Notes: generated by a model from the letters alone, not told the origin. A stretch of 64,000 bases of DNA from Bradyrhizobium zhengyangense (GCF_022012435.1 NZ_JAKLUA010000001.1:372001-436000); one strand, 5' to 3'. Counted from the stretch's first letter, positions 26,241 to 34,624 are shown. A program made the numbers and translations.

Positions 26241-28136
26241 ATGAGCGGGCGCAAATCCAGGGTGTCGGTCAAGCTGAGGCCGGTTTGGGCTGTTTGGCTC
26301 GGCCTCGGCCTGTTGCTGGGCGCCTGCGTTCTCTCCGGCAGCGCCGATGCCGCCCAGCGCAGCGCGCGCGGCGAACTCAAGCGCGTGCTCATCCTGCATT
26401 CCTTCGGCCGCGAATTCCGCCCCTGGAGCGAGTATGCGCGGAGCATCAAGGCCGGGCTCGAGCAACGATCGTCCTGGCCGCTCGACATCCAGGAACACGC
26501 GCTGCTCAGCGCGCGTTTCAACAATCCTGGCCCGGAAGCGCCCTTCGTCGAGTATCTCGCCTCGCTCTATCAGGGCGCACCGGCCGACATCGTGTTGAGC
26601 ATCGGTGCTCCGGCGGCGCGGTTCGTGCAGCGGTATCGCGCGAAGCTTTTCCCCGATACGCCGATGGTGCTGACCGTGGTCGAGGAGCGGCTGGTGAACC
26701 GCCTTGATCTTACCGACAACGACGTCGTTGTGTCGGCACGTCTCGATTTCATGGCGGTGTTTGACAATATTTTGCGCGTCCTGCCGGACACCAAAACGGT
26801 CGGCATCGTGATCGGAGCATCGCCACTCGAGAACTTCTGGATCGACCAGTTGAAGCAGGATCTCAAACCGCTCGGAAATCGTGTCGACCTCGTCTGGTAT
26901 TCCGACCTGCCATTCGAGGAGATCCTCCATCGCGCGGCCAAGCTTCCGCCCCATACTGTGCTGTTCTGGGGGCTGATGTCGGTCGACGCTGCAGGCGTCG
27001 TCTACGAGGGGGACATAGCCTTGCGTAGCCTGCGCGCGGTCGCCAACGCGCCGATTTTCTCGTACCAGGACCCCTTCTTCGGCGACGGCACCGTCGGCGG
27101 CCCGATGCAGCTCACGGCGGAGATCAGCCGCGAGACGGTCGATACGGTGATGCGTGTTCTCGGAGGCGAGAAACCGTCTGCCATCAAGTACGCGCCGATC
27201 GAATTCGGGCGGCCGAAATATGATTGGCGCGAATTGCAGCGCTGGGGCATCAGCGAAAGCAATCTGCCTCCCGGCAGCGAAGTTCTGTTTCGCGAGCCCA
27301 CCATCTGGGAGCGCTATCGCAAGCAGATATTGCTGATCGCCGCCATCATTCTGGTGCAGGCTGGCTTGATCAGCGGATTGCTGCATGAGCGCCAGCGCCG
27401 CCGGGTTGCAGAGGTCGAGTCGCGCCAGCGCTTCGCAGAGCTTGCCCACGCAAACCGCTATTCGGCCGTCGGTGAGTTGACGACCTCGATCGCGCATGAA
27501 CTCAATCAGCCGCTGGGCTCGATCCTGACCAACACCGAGGCGGCCGAGCTCATGCTTAAGGGCAATTCACCCGACCTCAACGAGATCCGCCTGATCCTCG
27601 CCGATATCAGGCGCGACGATCAGCGGGCGAGCGAGGTGATCCGCCGGCTGCGCAGTGTCCTGAAGAAGACGCCGTTCGAGGTCAAGGATATCGAACTCAA
27701 CGAAACGGTCCGGGAAGCGGTCGGCCTCGTCAGGGCCGTTGCCGACGGACGCCGGATCACGCTGATCTACACGCCGGTGTTGGTCGATCTGCACGTCAAG
27801 GGCGATCCCATCCAGCTTCAGCAGGTCGTTCTCAACCTGATCATCAACGCGATGGACGCGATCTCCGATGCGAGCACCGGCAGACGCGAGGTCAGCGTCT
27901 GGACCGTGCGCATCAGTGGCGAGGCCGAGGTCAATGTCGTCGATACCGGACCGGGTGTGCCGGCCTCCGATCTCGCCCATGTGTTCGATCCCTTCTTTTC
28001 CACCAAGCCTCAAGGCATGGGCATGGGACTTGCGATCGCGAAAACCATCGTCGAGGCCCACCAGGGCACGATCAGCGCTACCAACCAACAGGCGGGCGGG
28101 GCACGGTTCGCCATCCGGCTGCCGCTCCTCGGCTGA
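26241..28136 (+). CDS. Membrane sensor histidine kinase with ABC-type binding domain
   Basis: 631 residues. A signal/anchor region (about 14-38) is followed by a periplasmic type-1 binding-protein-like domain (LKRVLILHSFGREFRPWSEY ... IVIGASPLENFW). One TM helix (about 352-372, ILLIAAIILVQAGLISGLL) comes next. Then HisKA with His419 in SIAHELNQPLGSILTNTEAA, and HATPase_c with N-box NLIINAMDAI and G-boxes VVDTGPGVP and GMGMGLAI. The sensor fold is that of ABC substrate-binding (DUF/TC 3.A) proteins used by several rhizobial kinases to sense small molecules. No response regulator is adjacent. Ligand unknown. Confidence 0.88.
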   Translation: MSGRKSRVSVKLRPVWAVWLGLGLLLGACVLSGSADAAQRSARGELKRVLILHSFGREFRPWSEYARSIKAGLEQRSSWPLDIQEHALLSARFNNPGPEAPFVEYLASLYQGAPADIVLSIGAPAARFVQRYRAKLFPDTPMVLTVVEERLVNRLDLTDNDVVVSARLDFMAVFDNILRVLPDTKTVGIVIGASPLENFWIDQLKQDLKPLGNRVDLVWYSDLPFEEILHRAAKLPPHTVLFWGLMSVDAAGVVYEGDIALRSLRAVANAPIFSYQDPFFGDGTVGGPMQLTAEISRETVDTVMRVLGGEKPSAIKYAPIEFGRPKYDWRELQRWGISESNLPPGSEVLFREPTIWERYRKQILLIAAIILVQAGLISGLLHERQRRRVAEVESRQRFAELAHANRYSAVGELTTSIAHELNQPLGSILTNTEAAELMLKGNSPDLNEIRLILADIRRDDQRASEVIRRLRSVLKKTPFEVKDIELNETVREAVGLVRAVADGRRITLIYTPVLVDLHVKGDPIQLQQVVLNLIINAMDAISDASTGRREVSVWTVRISGEAEVNVVDTGPGVPASDLAHVFDPFFSTKPQGMGMGLAIAKTIVEAHQGTISATNQQAGGARFAIRLPLLG

Positions 28137-28172
28137 TCTCTCGCGCCGCAACAGCTCGGTGGCCCGATTCCG

Positions 28173-28186
28173 TTGATCTCGATCAA
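28173..28186 (+). promoter_or_regulatory. FixK/FNR-type box 6
   Basis: TTGATCTCGATCAA, a perfect TTGAT-N4-ATCAA palindrome, 55 bp upstream of ATG 28242. It lies between the kinase stop and the DUF3300 start. Confidence 0.82.
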
Positions 28187-28241
28187 CGAAAGCCGGTCCC
28201 CCGGCCCGATGGTCGTGGATGGAAAGTTGGCGGAGGTCGTG

Positions 28242-29954
28242 ATGTTTCGCTGCGGCAATATCCTGATGGCGCTTGCGCTGATGGTGGCGGTTCCCGCCGT
28301 CGCAATGGCTCAGGCCACCACGCCGGCAACGCCGGCCGCCGCTCCAGCTGCGCAGACGCAGCCGGCAGCGCCACCAGCAACTGCCGCCGAGCTCTTGAAG
28401 CCCGAGCAGCTCGAGGCGCTGGTCGCGCCGATCGCGCTCTATCCCGATGAATTGCTGGCCAACGTGCTGGCGGCCTCGACCTATCCGCTCGAAGTGGTGC
28501 AGGCCGATCGCTGGCTGAAGGACAACAAGAGCCTCAAGGGCGACGCGCTGAAGACGCAGGTCGACAAGCAGAGCTGGGACGACAGTGTCAAGGCGCTCGC
28601 CAGCACGGCGGACGTTCTCGCCATGATGAGCGACAAGCTCGAATGGACCCAGAAGCTCGGCGACGCCTTTCTGGCCCAGCAGCCCGACGTGATGGATGCG
28701 ATCCAGCGTCTGCGCAACAAGGCTTACGACAATAAGAAGCTGGTCACCACCAAGCAACAGAAGGTCAGCGTCCAGTCCCAGGAAGGCAAGCAGGTCGTCG
28801 TCATCCAGCAGGCCAACCCTGCGGAGATGTACGTTCCGTATTACGATCCGGCGACGGTCTACGGCACCTGGCCCTATGCGGAATATCCGCCCTATTACTG
28901 GGGCTATCCCTCCTATATCGGCGCGGGCGTAGTCGCAGCCGGCATCGCCTTCGGTACCGCCTGGGCGATCGGGCGCTGGGGCAATTACTGGGGCGGCGGC
29001 TGCAACTGGGGTAACCGCAACGTCTACGTCAATCATCGCACCACCAACATCAACGGCGGGGGGTGGCAGCACAATCCGGCGCATCGCGGCGGAGTGCGTT
29101 ACAACAACACCAACGTCCAGCAGCGCTTCGGCAACACCAACGTCAGGGCGGGCGCGTCGGACCGGATGGATTTCCGCGGCCGCGACGGCAATCAGGTGCT
29201 GCGTCCCAACCAGGGCGGCCCAGGAGATCGTGCAGGAGACCGTGCTGGCGATCGTGCAGGCGATCGTGCCGGTGACCGTGCAGGTGATCGTGGCGGTCCG
29301 GGCGATCGGGCCGGAGATCGGGCTGGTGATCGCGCGGGCAATCGCGGCGATCGAGCGGGCGCTGGCGACCGCGCCGGTGCCGGTGATCGTACCAAGGGCG
29401 GCGGCGACCGCGCCAAAGCTGGCAATAAGGGCGGGGGAGATCGTACGAAGGCTGCGAACCGCGGCGGCGCCGCTGCCAATCGCGGCGGCGCCATGAACGT
29501 CTCTTCCAGCCGGTCGGCAGCGGCAGCATCGGCACGCGGAAGCGCGAGCATGGCGAGCATGCCGCGCGGGGGCGGTGGCGGACCGAGCATGGCCGGGCGC
29601 GGCGGCGGTGGTGGAATGGCCGCGCGTGGCGGAGGCGGTGGTTTCGGAGGTGGAGGCGGCCGTGGCGGCGGCGGCGGTGGCCGGCGCTCCGATATCGCGC
29701 TGAAGCACGACATCGTCCTGCTCGGCCATCTCTCCAACGGGCTCGGCTATTATCGCTTCAGCTACATCGGCAGCGACAAGACCTATGTCGGCGTGATGGC
29801 GCAGGAGGTCGAGCAGGTGATGCCTGACGCGGTGACCCGTGGCAGCGACGGTTATCTGAGGGTCTATTACGACAAGCTCGGGCTGACATTCCGCACGTAC
29901 CGCGACTGGCTCGCCGGCGGCGCGAAGATCCCGGCGGCGGAGGTGACGCCATGA
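28242..29954 (+). CDS. DUF3300 protein with GDRA repeats and S74-like C-terminal domain
   Basis: 570 residues from ATG 28242 (GGAGG 5 bp upstream). Signal peptide (MFRCGNILMALALMVAVPAV), a DUF3300 domain (about 50-245, ALVAPIALYPDELLANVLAA), a Tyr/Trp/Gly linker, then GDRAG/GDRAN repeats (about 327-386), Gly-rich stretches, and a C-terminal domain starting RRSDIALKHDIVLLG. That last part resembles the peptidase S74 (endosialidase chaperone) region SDxxLK; Ser483 and Lys488 keep the Ser-Lys spacing of the autocleavage dyad. It also has YVGVMAQEVEQVMPDAV. Periplasmic or surface. Followed at once by DUF2950, its usual partner. Confidence 0.85.
   Translation: MFRCGNILMALALMVAVPAVAMAQATTPATPAAAPAAQTQPAAPPATAAELLKPEQLEALVAPIALYPDELLANVLAASTYPLEVVQADRWLKDNKSLKGDALKTQVDKQSWDDSVKALASTADVLAMMSDKLEWTQKLGDAFLAQQPDVMDAIQRLRNKAYDNKKLVTTKQQKVSVQSQEGKQVVVIQQANPAEMYVPYYDPATVYGTWPYAEYPPYYWGYPSYIGAGVVAAGIAFGTAWAIGRWGNYWGGGCNWGNRNVYVNHRTTNINGGGWQHNPAHRGGVRYNNTNVQQRFGNTNVRAGASDRMDFRGRDGNQVLRPNQGGPGDRAGDRAGDRAGDRAGDRAGDRGGPGDRAGDRAGDRAGNRGDRAGAGDRAGAGDRTKGGGDRAKAGNKGGGDRTKAANRGGAAANRGGAMNVSSSRSAAAASARGSASMASMPRGGGGGPSMAGRGGGGGMAARGGGGGFGGGGGRGGGGGGRRSDIALKHDIVLLGHLSNGLGYYRFSYIGSDKTYVGVMAQEVEQVMPDAVTRGSDGYLRVYYDKLGLTFRTYRDWLAGGAKIPAAEVTP
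29219..29400 (+). repeat. In-frame GDRAG-type short tandem repeats
   Basis: About a dozen 12-bp units of the form GGN-GAY-CGN-GCN encode GDRA, with GG or N variations, inside the DUF3300 gene. Such arrays can expand or shrink by slippage in steps that keep the frame. Confidence 0.85.
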
Positions 29955-30868
29955 ACGGCAGGAAATCGTTCCATCGTGCGATCGTGCCCGGCGTGATCGC
30001 GCTGGTACTGTTCGCCTCGCCGTCGCGGGCGCAGCAATCCTACAAGTCCCCGGAGGACGCCGCAGCCGCGCTAGCCGACGCGGTCAAGGCGGGCCCGAAA
30101 GACATCCTGAAAGTGCTGGGCAGGGCGGCCGAGGACATCGTCTCGTCAGGTGACGAGGTCGCCGACAAGGACATCCGCGCGCGGTTCTCGTCAATGTACG
30201 ACACCAAGCATGGCATCAAGGCGGAGGGCAACAAGACCGCGACGTTGTTGCTGGGGCCCGACGACTTCCCTTTCCCGATTCCGCTGGCGAACACCAAGGC
30301 CGGCTGGGAGTTCAATACGGACGAAGGCCGCATCGAGGTGCTTCGCCGGCGCATCGGCCGCAACGAGCTCGACGCGATCCAGACCGCGCTCGCCTATGTC
30401 GACGCGCAGAACGAATACGCCGACAGGGACCGCGGCGAAGGCGCCGGTGTCTATGCCCAGCGCTTCGTCTCGTCGCCTGGCAAGAAGGACGGCCTGTTCT
30501 GGCGTGACGACAGCGATCCGAGCCCGCTCGGCCCACTGGCGGCTGAGGCCTCGAAGGAGGGCTATCGCGCCGGCGACGTCGGACCCGCGCCCTATCACGG
30601 TTACTACTTCCACATCCTCAAGGGGCAGGGGCGCGATGCGCCGGGCGGCACGCTCAACTATGTCGTCAAAGGCAAGATGATCGGCGGCTTCGGGCTGATC
30701 GCCTGGCCCGCCGAATACGGCAATTCCGGCGTGATGACCTTCCTGGTCAACCATGCCGGCACCGTCTACCAGAAGGATCTCGGCAAGCGCACCGAGTTCA
30801 TCGCCGAGCGCACCACGCTGTTCGATCCTGACGAGACCTGGAAGAAGGTCGATGCCGCAAAACCCTGA
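29951..30868 (+). CDS. DUF2950 family periplasmic protein
   Basis: 305 residues starting at ATG 29951, which overlaps the DUF3300 stop (ATGA). Signal peptide (MNGRKSFHRAIVPGVIALVL ... SRA), then the DUF2950 pattern: SPEDAAAALADAVKAGPKDI, ALAYVDAQNEYA, the conserved FVSSPGKKDGLFW, and PYHGYYFHILKGQG. The family is secreted, of unknown activity, and is nearly always coupled to DUF3300, as here. Under FixK box 6. Confidence 0.88.
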   Translation: MNGRKSFHRAIVPGVIALVLFASPSRAQQSYKSPEDAAAALADAVKAGPKDILKVLGRAAEDIVSSGDEVADKDIRARFSSMYDTKHGIKAEGNKTATLLLGPDDFPFPIPLANTKAGWEFNTDEGRIEVLRRRIGRNELDAIQTALAYVDAQNEYADRDRGEGAGVYAQRFVSSPGKKDGLFWRDDSDPSPLGPLAAEASKEGYRAGDVGPAPYHGYYFHILKGQGRDAPGGTLNYVVKGKMIGGFGLIAWPAEYGNSGVMTFLVNHAGTVYQKDLGKRTEFIAERTTLFDPDETWKKVDAAKP

Positions 30869-31322
30869 ATGGCGCATCGACATTCGCCGTCACGCGTTCC
30901 GTCTGATGGCGGTCTTTCTGCTCGCGATCGGGTTAGCGGCGCCGCCGAAGCCGTCCTTTGCGCAGGCTGCCGGCCATGTCCGGGCCAAGATCGTCAAGGC
31001 CGGCCTGCTGGTCGGCGGCGGCGTCGGCCGCGGCGTGCTCACCTATCGCGGTAAGACCTATCCATTCAAGATCACTGGCCTGAGCCTTGGCATCACGGCC
31101 GGCGCCACGGTCGGTCGCTTCGATGGCTGGGCCTCTGATATCCGCGACGTCGGCGACTTCGCCGGCACCTATAGCTCCGTCGGCGGCGGCTTTGCGCTGG
31201 TCGGCGGCGTCAACGGTGTTCATCTTCGCAACGAGAAGGGCGTCACCATCATTCTGCAAGGCCCCAAAGCTGGGCTCGAGCTTGCGGCCAATATCAGCGA
31301 GATAACGATCTCGCTGAAGTGA
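30852..31322 (+). CDS. Secreted small beta-rich protein, paralogue of 22023-22457
   Basis: 156 residues from ATG 30852 (AAGAAGG upstream), overlapping the DUF2950 3' end by 17 bp; ATG 30906 is an alternative. Signal-like stretch MAVFLLAIGLAAPPKPSFAQ, then KIVKAGLLVGGGVGRGVLTY, RGKTYPFKITGLSLGITAGA, GPKAGLELAANISEITISLK. It aligns with the protein at 22023-22457. Both are the last gene of a FixK-type operon. No family assignment is made. Confidence 0.75.
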   Translation: MPQNPEWRIDIRRHAFRLMAVFLLAIGLAAPPKPSFAQAAGHVRAKIVKAGLLVGGGVGRGVLTYRGKTYPFKITGLSLGITAGATVGRFDGWASDIRDVGDFAGTYSSVGGGFALVGGVNGVHLRNEKGVTIILQGPKAGLELAANISEITISLK

Positions 31323-31343
31323 GCCACGTCGCACGCGCCGTCT

Positions 31344-32549
31344 TCAGGCGATCTTCAACTTGAGCGTCAACAGCGCCGCTGGGCTGAGCGCAACTGCGAC
31401 GCCGATCGCGCACGCCGTCCATCCCATCGAATCAAAGAGTTGTCCAAGCACTGCCGTACCTGTCAAACCTCCGAGGAAATAGCAGGCCAGATAGGTGCCG
31501 CTGGCGACGCCGCGGTTGTCGGTCGCGGCCTGCCCGACGAAGCCCGTCGCGACCGCTTGAGCGAAGAACGTCCCCACGCCGACCAGGACCATGCCTGTCA
31601 ACACCTCGGCAAGATGCGGGCGCAGCATCAAAAGCACGCCAAGCGCGGCAAGGCCGAGCGCGCCCCAGATGGCCGGTCGTGTCCCGATGCGCGTGGCGAC
31701 CTTGCCGGCAAAAAGGGTGGTGACGATCGAGGGCAGGAAGACAAAATAGACGAAGCCAAGGTCCATCATCCCAAGCGAGAGTGGCGGCCGCACCAGCACG
31801 AAATTCACGAACGTGAAGGTCCCGATGAAGGCGAACAGGATGCAAAAGCCGATGCCGAAAGCTGCGCGCAGCCGTGGATTGCGCCAATGCGCGAACATGG
31901 CGGCAAGTGGCGAGGCGGCTGGAGTCATCGCATGCATCGGCTGGACGCGATTGATGGTGAAATAGACCAGCACAGCGCCCGTCAGATTGAGCGCGGCAAA
32001 GAAGTAGAAATTCCCGGACAGTCCAAGGCTGTCAGCGACGGCGGCCGAGATCAGCCGCCCGATCAGATTGCTCGCGACGTTTCCGGTGATGTAGGCGGCA
32101 AACGCCCCGCCGGCATCCGTCGCGCTGCATTGTTCGCCGAGGTGAGCGAGCGTCAGCGCAAACGCCGACGCCATGCACAGGCCTTGCGCGACCCGAAGAC
32201 CCGTGAAGACAGCAAGGTTGGGCGCCACCGCAAGCAGACTGGTCGGGATCGCGAGCAGCGTGAGGCTGAGAAGAATGCCAAGCCGCCGGTCGATATGCGG
32301 GCTGAGGAAGCCGACGACGAGGCTTGAGATCGCCATGCCAAAGGTGGAGGCGTTGACAGCAAAGCCCATGGCGGCCGGCGTCACGCCGTAATGGCGCGTC
32401 AGGGACGGCAGAATGGCCTGGGTCGCAAAGAGATCGACGACCGTCAGGAACGCGGTCAACCCGATGACGAGCGAGCGGAAGGCGACGCCGGGCGAGCGTC
32501 CGTGCATCGCCATGTTCGCGGGTCTCACGTGCGCGGACAGATCCGTCAT
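31344..32549 (-). CDS. MFS transporter
   Basis: 401 residues from ATG 32549 (AGGAG about 11 bp upstream). Twelve hydrophobic helices. The first cytosolic loop SPHIDRRLGILLSLTLLA matches the MFS motif G-x-x-x-D-R-x-G-R/K. The helices around LTVVDLFATQAILPSLTRHY and GVTPAAMGFAVNASTFGMAI resemble the YnfM/AraJ-type subfamily of drug or sugar effluxers. Substrate unknown. It follows the cupin gene on the same strand after about 106 bp occupied by two hairpins. Proteins of this kind sit in the inner membrane. Confidence 0.85.
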   Translation of the reverse strand: MTDLSAHVRPANMAMHGRSPGVAFRSLVIGLTAFLTVVDLFATQAILPSLTRHYGVTPAAMGFAVNASTFGMAISSLVVGFLSPHIDRRLGILLSLTLLAIPTSLLAVAPNLAVFTGLRVAQGLCMASAFALTLAHLGEQCSATDAGGAFAAYITGNVASNLIGRLISAAVADSLGLSGNFYFFAALNLTGAVLVYFTINRVQPMHAMTPAASPLAAMFAHWRNPRLRAAFGIGFCILFAFIGTFTFVNFVLVRPPLSLGMMDLGFVYFVFLPSIVTTLFAGKVATRIGTRPAIWGALGLAALGVLLMLRPHLAEVLTGMVLVGVGTFFAQAVATGFVGQAATDNRGVASGTYLACYFLGGLTGTAVLGQLFDSMGWTACAIGVAVALSPAALLTLKLKIA

Positions 32550-32575
32550 GACACGGCATCTCCTGGCGAGAAGGA

Positions 32576-32659
32576 GGATGTGACGCCCGGCATGTGGGGC
32601 GACATGGGGGGCGGGCGTCACATCCAGTAGCGAGGGCAGGGGCTTGGTGTACTCGCTAC
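32576..32659 (-). terminator. Two stable hairpins between cupin and MFS genes
   Basis: First GTAGCGAG (32627-32634) pairs with CTCGCTAC (32652-32659), right at the cupin stop. Then GGATGTGACGCCCG (32576-32589) pairs perfectly with CGGGCGTCACATCC (32612-32625), with CATGT/ACATG nested inside. No T-run follows, so it may be an attenuator or mRNA processing site rather than a strong terminator. Confidence 0.55.
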
Positions 32660-33138
32660 ATGTTGTGGTCGTGCTGATCCTTGCGGACGTCGCCGACATA
32701 GAGAATGACGGTTTCCTTGCCGAGATTCTTCCACCAATGCGAGGTGCCGGAAACTTCGGGCCTGATATCGCCGGCCTTGTGCACGATCGGATCGACGCAA
32801 TTGGAGGCGTATTCGACGATCTCGCCCTGCTGCACGAAGATCAGTGCCGGACGGTCGTCATGGCTATGCCAGGGCACGATGCCGCCGGGTTCGATCGTCA
32901 ACTTGCGGAATCGCAGCTCGCGATCTTTGATGTTGGCCGGCTGCTTCTCGAGGTCGATCGAACCGAGCGTGACGTCGGTGACGCCGACCGGCTTGTAGTC
33001 GACCATCTGCCGTGCATTCGGCTTCATCTTGTCGGCCGGGCATTCGCCCGCGAAGGCCGGTTGCGCGGTGAGTGCGAAGGCGCAGGCGAGGGCGAGGGCA
33101 GGCCAGATGGTGTACGAGAGCTTGAGGTTCGTGGTCAT
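32656..33138 (-). CDS. Secreted cupin-domain protein
   Basis: 160 residues from ATG 33138, with a signal peptide (MTTNLKLSYTIWPALALACA ... AFA). The cupin barrel shows the metal-site motif GIVPWHSHDDRPALIFVQQG (H-x-H with a downstream E) and the second motif HKAGDIRPEVSGTSHWWKN. It may bind a metal and act in the periplasm. The activity is unknown. It lies about 110 bp after the FAD oxidoreductase on the same strand, with a GATA-N9-TATG box 101 bp upstream of its start. Confidence 0.82.
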   Translation of the reverse strand: MTTNLKLSYTIWPALALACAFALTAQPAFAGECPADKMKPNARQMVDYKPVGVTDVTLGSIDLEKQPANIKDRELRFRKLTIEPGGIVPWHSHDDRPALIFVQQGEIVEYASNCVDPIVHKAGDIRPEVSGTSHWWKNLGKETVILYVGDVRKDQHDHNM

Positions 33139-33239
33139 TTCATGTGTCTCCTCTGTTGGCCGCGACCTTCGGTCACCGGCTATGGCATCAGCATCGTCGA
33201 AGTGGTGCGCTTGATGAAATACCGTCTGTCTCTTGAGAC

Positions 33240-33256
33240 GATAGCGTGCCGCTATG
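33240..33256. promoter_or_regulatory. GATA-N9-TATG LysR-type box, site 1
   Basis: GATAGCGTGCCGCTATG; the arms ATAGC/GCTAT are symmetric with a T-N11-A core. It overlaps the stop codon of the FAD oxidoreductase and lies 101 bp before the cupin start. Confidence 0.5.
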
Positions 33257-34613
33257 CGCGCCCGAGCATGTGCTTGATGTCGGCCGAGAACGTCGGATAG
33301 GCGTAGACATTGTCTCGGAGTTGGCTGGCCGTGATGCTGAACTTGATCGCGAGCCCGAAAATGTTGATGAGCTCCTGGCTGCCGTGGCCGACGAAATGCG
33401 CTCCGAGGATACAGTCCGAGACGCGGTCCACGATCACCTTCGACCAGGCGACGGTTTCGGCATAGGATCGAGCTGAGAACCAGTCGCGCATGTCGTTGAC
33501 GTGAACGTCGATGGTGGCACCGGTCTGCCACGCCGTGGTTTCGGTAATGCCCACGGCGGCCAGCGCCGGCACGGTGTAAACAGATGTCGCCATACCCGCA
33601 TAATCGGGCCTATGTTTCGCTCCGGCGACGATATTGCGTCCGACGATGTCGCCTTCATAGGTCGCGATTGGCGACAGTTGCGGTGAGATCGGGACCGCGT
33701 CGCCGCAGACATAGACCAGCGGGTTTGATCTCGAGCGCAGATACTGATCGATCGCGATGCGGCCATTGGCATGCTCGACGCCACCTGCGGCGAGATCGAG
33801 ACCGTCGATATTTGCCACGCGGCCGGCACCATTGACGACGCGATCGGCCACAGCGGCATGTTCGACGCCGTCATGGGTGAATATCACGCGAAGCTGCCCG
33901 CCGGCGGCCTCTATGCGCCGGACGTCGACACCGGTGTTGATCTTGATTCCGAGCCGCTCGCTCTCGGCCCGCAATTGGGCGACCGCGTCGGCGTCCATGG
34001 TGGGCAGAAGCTGCGGAAGCGCTTCCAGAATGGTCACGGCCGCGCCGGCCCGCGCATAAACATGGCCGAATTCCAGTGCAATCACGCCGCCGCCCACGAA
34101 GATCATCGAGGTCGGCAGCACCCGGTCGCGCAGCATGTCGTCCGAGGTTATCATGTGCTCGGCACCGGGAATCGGCAGAGGCCGCGGCCTTGATCCCGTT
34201 GCGATCACGATATGGCGGCCTTCCAGCAGACGGTCGCCGACGCGAATGGTATTGGACGAGACAAAGGTACCAAAGCCCTTGATCACCTCGACCTCGCGGC
34301 GCGTCATCGCGCGGGTAAGATTGGCCGGAATGTCCTTGATCATGTCCTTTTCGCGGTCGATCAGTGCGGCCCAGTCGAGCCGCGGCCTGCCGACCGCGAT
34401 GTGGTGCGCCTCGGCGCGCTCGATGTCGTGCAGCGCCTGACCTGCGGCGACCTGGACTTTTTTCGGCGTGCAGCCCCGGTTGGGGCAGGTGCCGCCGAGA
34501 TCGGATGCTTCGATCATGGCGACGGACTGGCCGGCCCGCCGGACCGGGCCGGTCACGCCGATCCCGGCATTACCGCCACCCATGATCACCACATCAAATG
34601 TCTCGCGTGCCAT
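33252..34613 (-). CDS. FAD/NAD(P)-dependent pyridine nucleotide-disulfide oxidoreductase
   Basis: 453 residues from ATG 34613. The N-terminal FAD motif is VVIMGGGNAG. The redox-active pair Cys43/Cys48 lies in GGTCPNRGCTPKK, the NAD(P) site is MIFVGGGVIALEFG, and the C-terminal dimerisation domain has AHFVGHGSQELIN. It resembles mercuric reductase and glutathione reductase-like enzymes, but has no N-terminal HMA domain and no C-terminal vicinal Cys, so mercury reduction is not supported. It forms an operon with DUF302 (11 bp upstream). The electron acceptor is not known. Confidence 0.87.
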   Translation of the reverse strand: MARETFDVVIMGGGNAGIGVTGPVRRAGQSVAMIEASDLGGTCPNRGCTPKKVQVAAGQALHDIERAEAHHIAVGRPRLDWAALIDREKDMIKDIPANLTRAMTRREVEVIKGFGTFVSSNTIRVGDRLLEGRHIVIATGSRPRPLPIPGAEHMITSDDMLRDRVLPTSMIFVGGGVIALEFGHVYARAGAAVTILEALPQLLPTMDADAVAQLRAESERLGIKINTGVDVRRIEAAGGQLRVIFTHDGVEHAAVADRVVNGAGRVANIDGLDLAAGGVEHANGRIAIDQYLRSRSNPLVYVCGDAVPISPQLSPIATYEGDIVGRNIVAGAKHRPDYAGMATSVYTVPALAAVGITETTAWQTGATIDVHVNDMRDWFSARSYAETVAWSKVIVDRVSDCILGAHFVGHGSQELINIFGLAIKFSITASQLRDNVYAYPTFSADIKHMLGRA

Positions 34614-34624
34614 GGAAGCAGCAC

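Noticed and set aside
27567..29729. 720-codon minus-strand open frame with Ala/Thr/Ile repeats
   Set aside because: Antisense to the kinase 3' end and to the GDRA repeat region; its repeats only mirror those codons.
33228..33239. GTCTC-TT-GAGAC palindrome next to LysR-type site 1
   Set aside because: Short, single copy in the window, and no repeat of it at the other LysR-type sites.
33252..34613. FAD oxidoreductase as mercuric reductase (merA)
   Set aside because: It lacks the C-terminal vicinal Cys pair and there are no other mer genes nearby.
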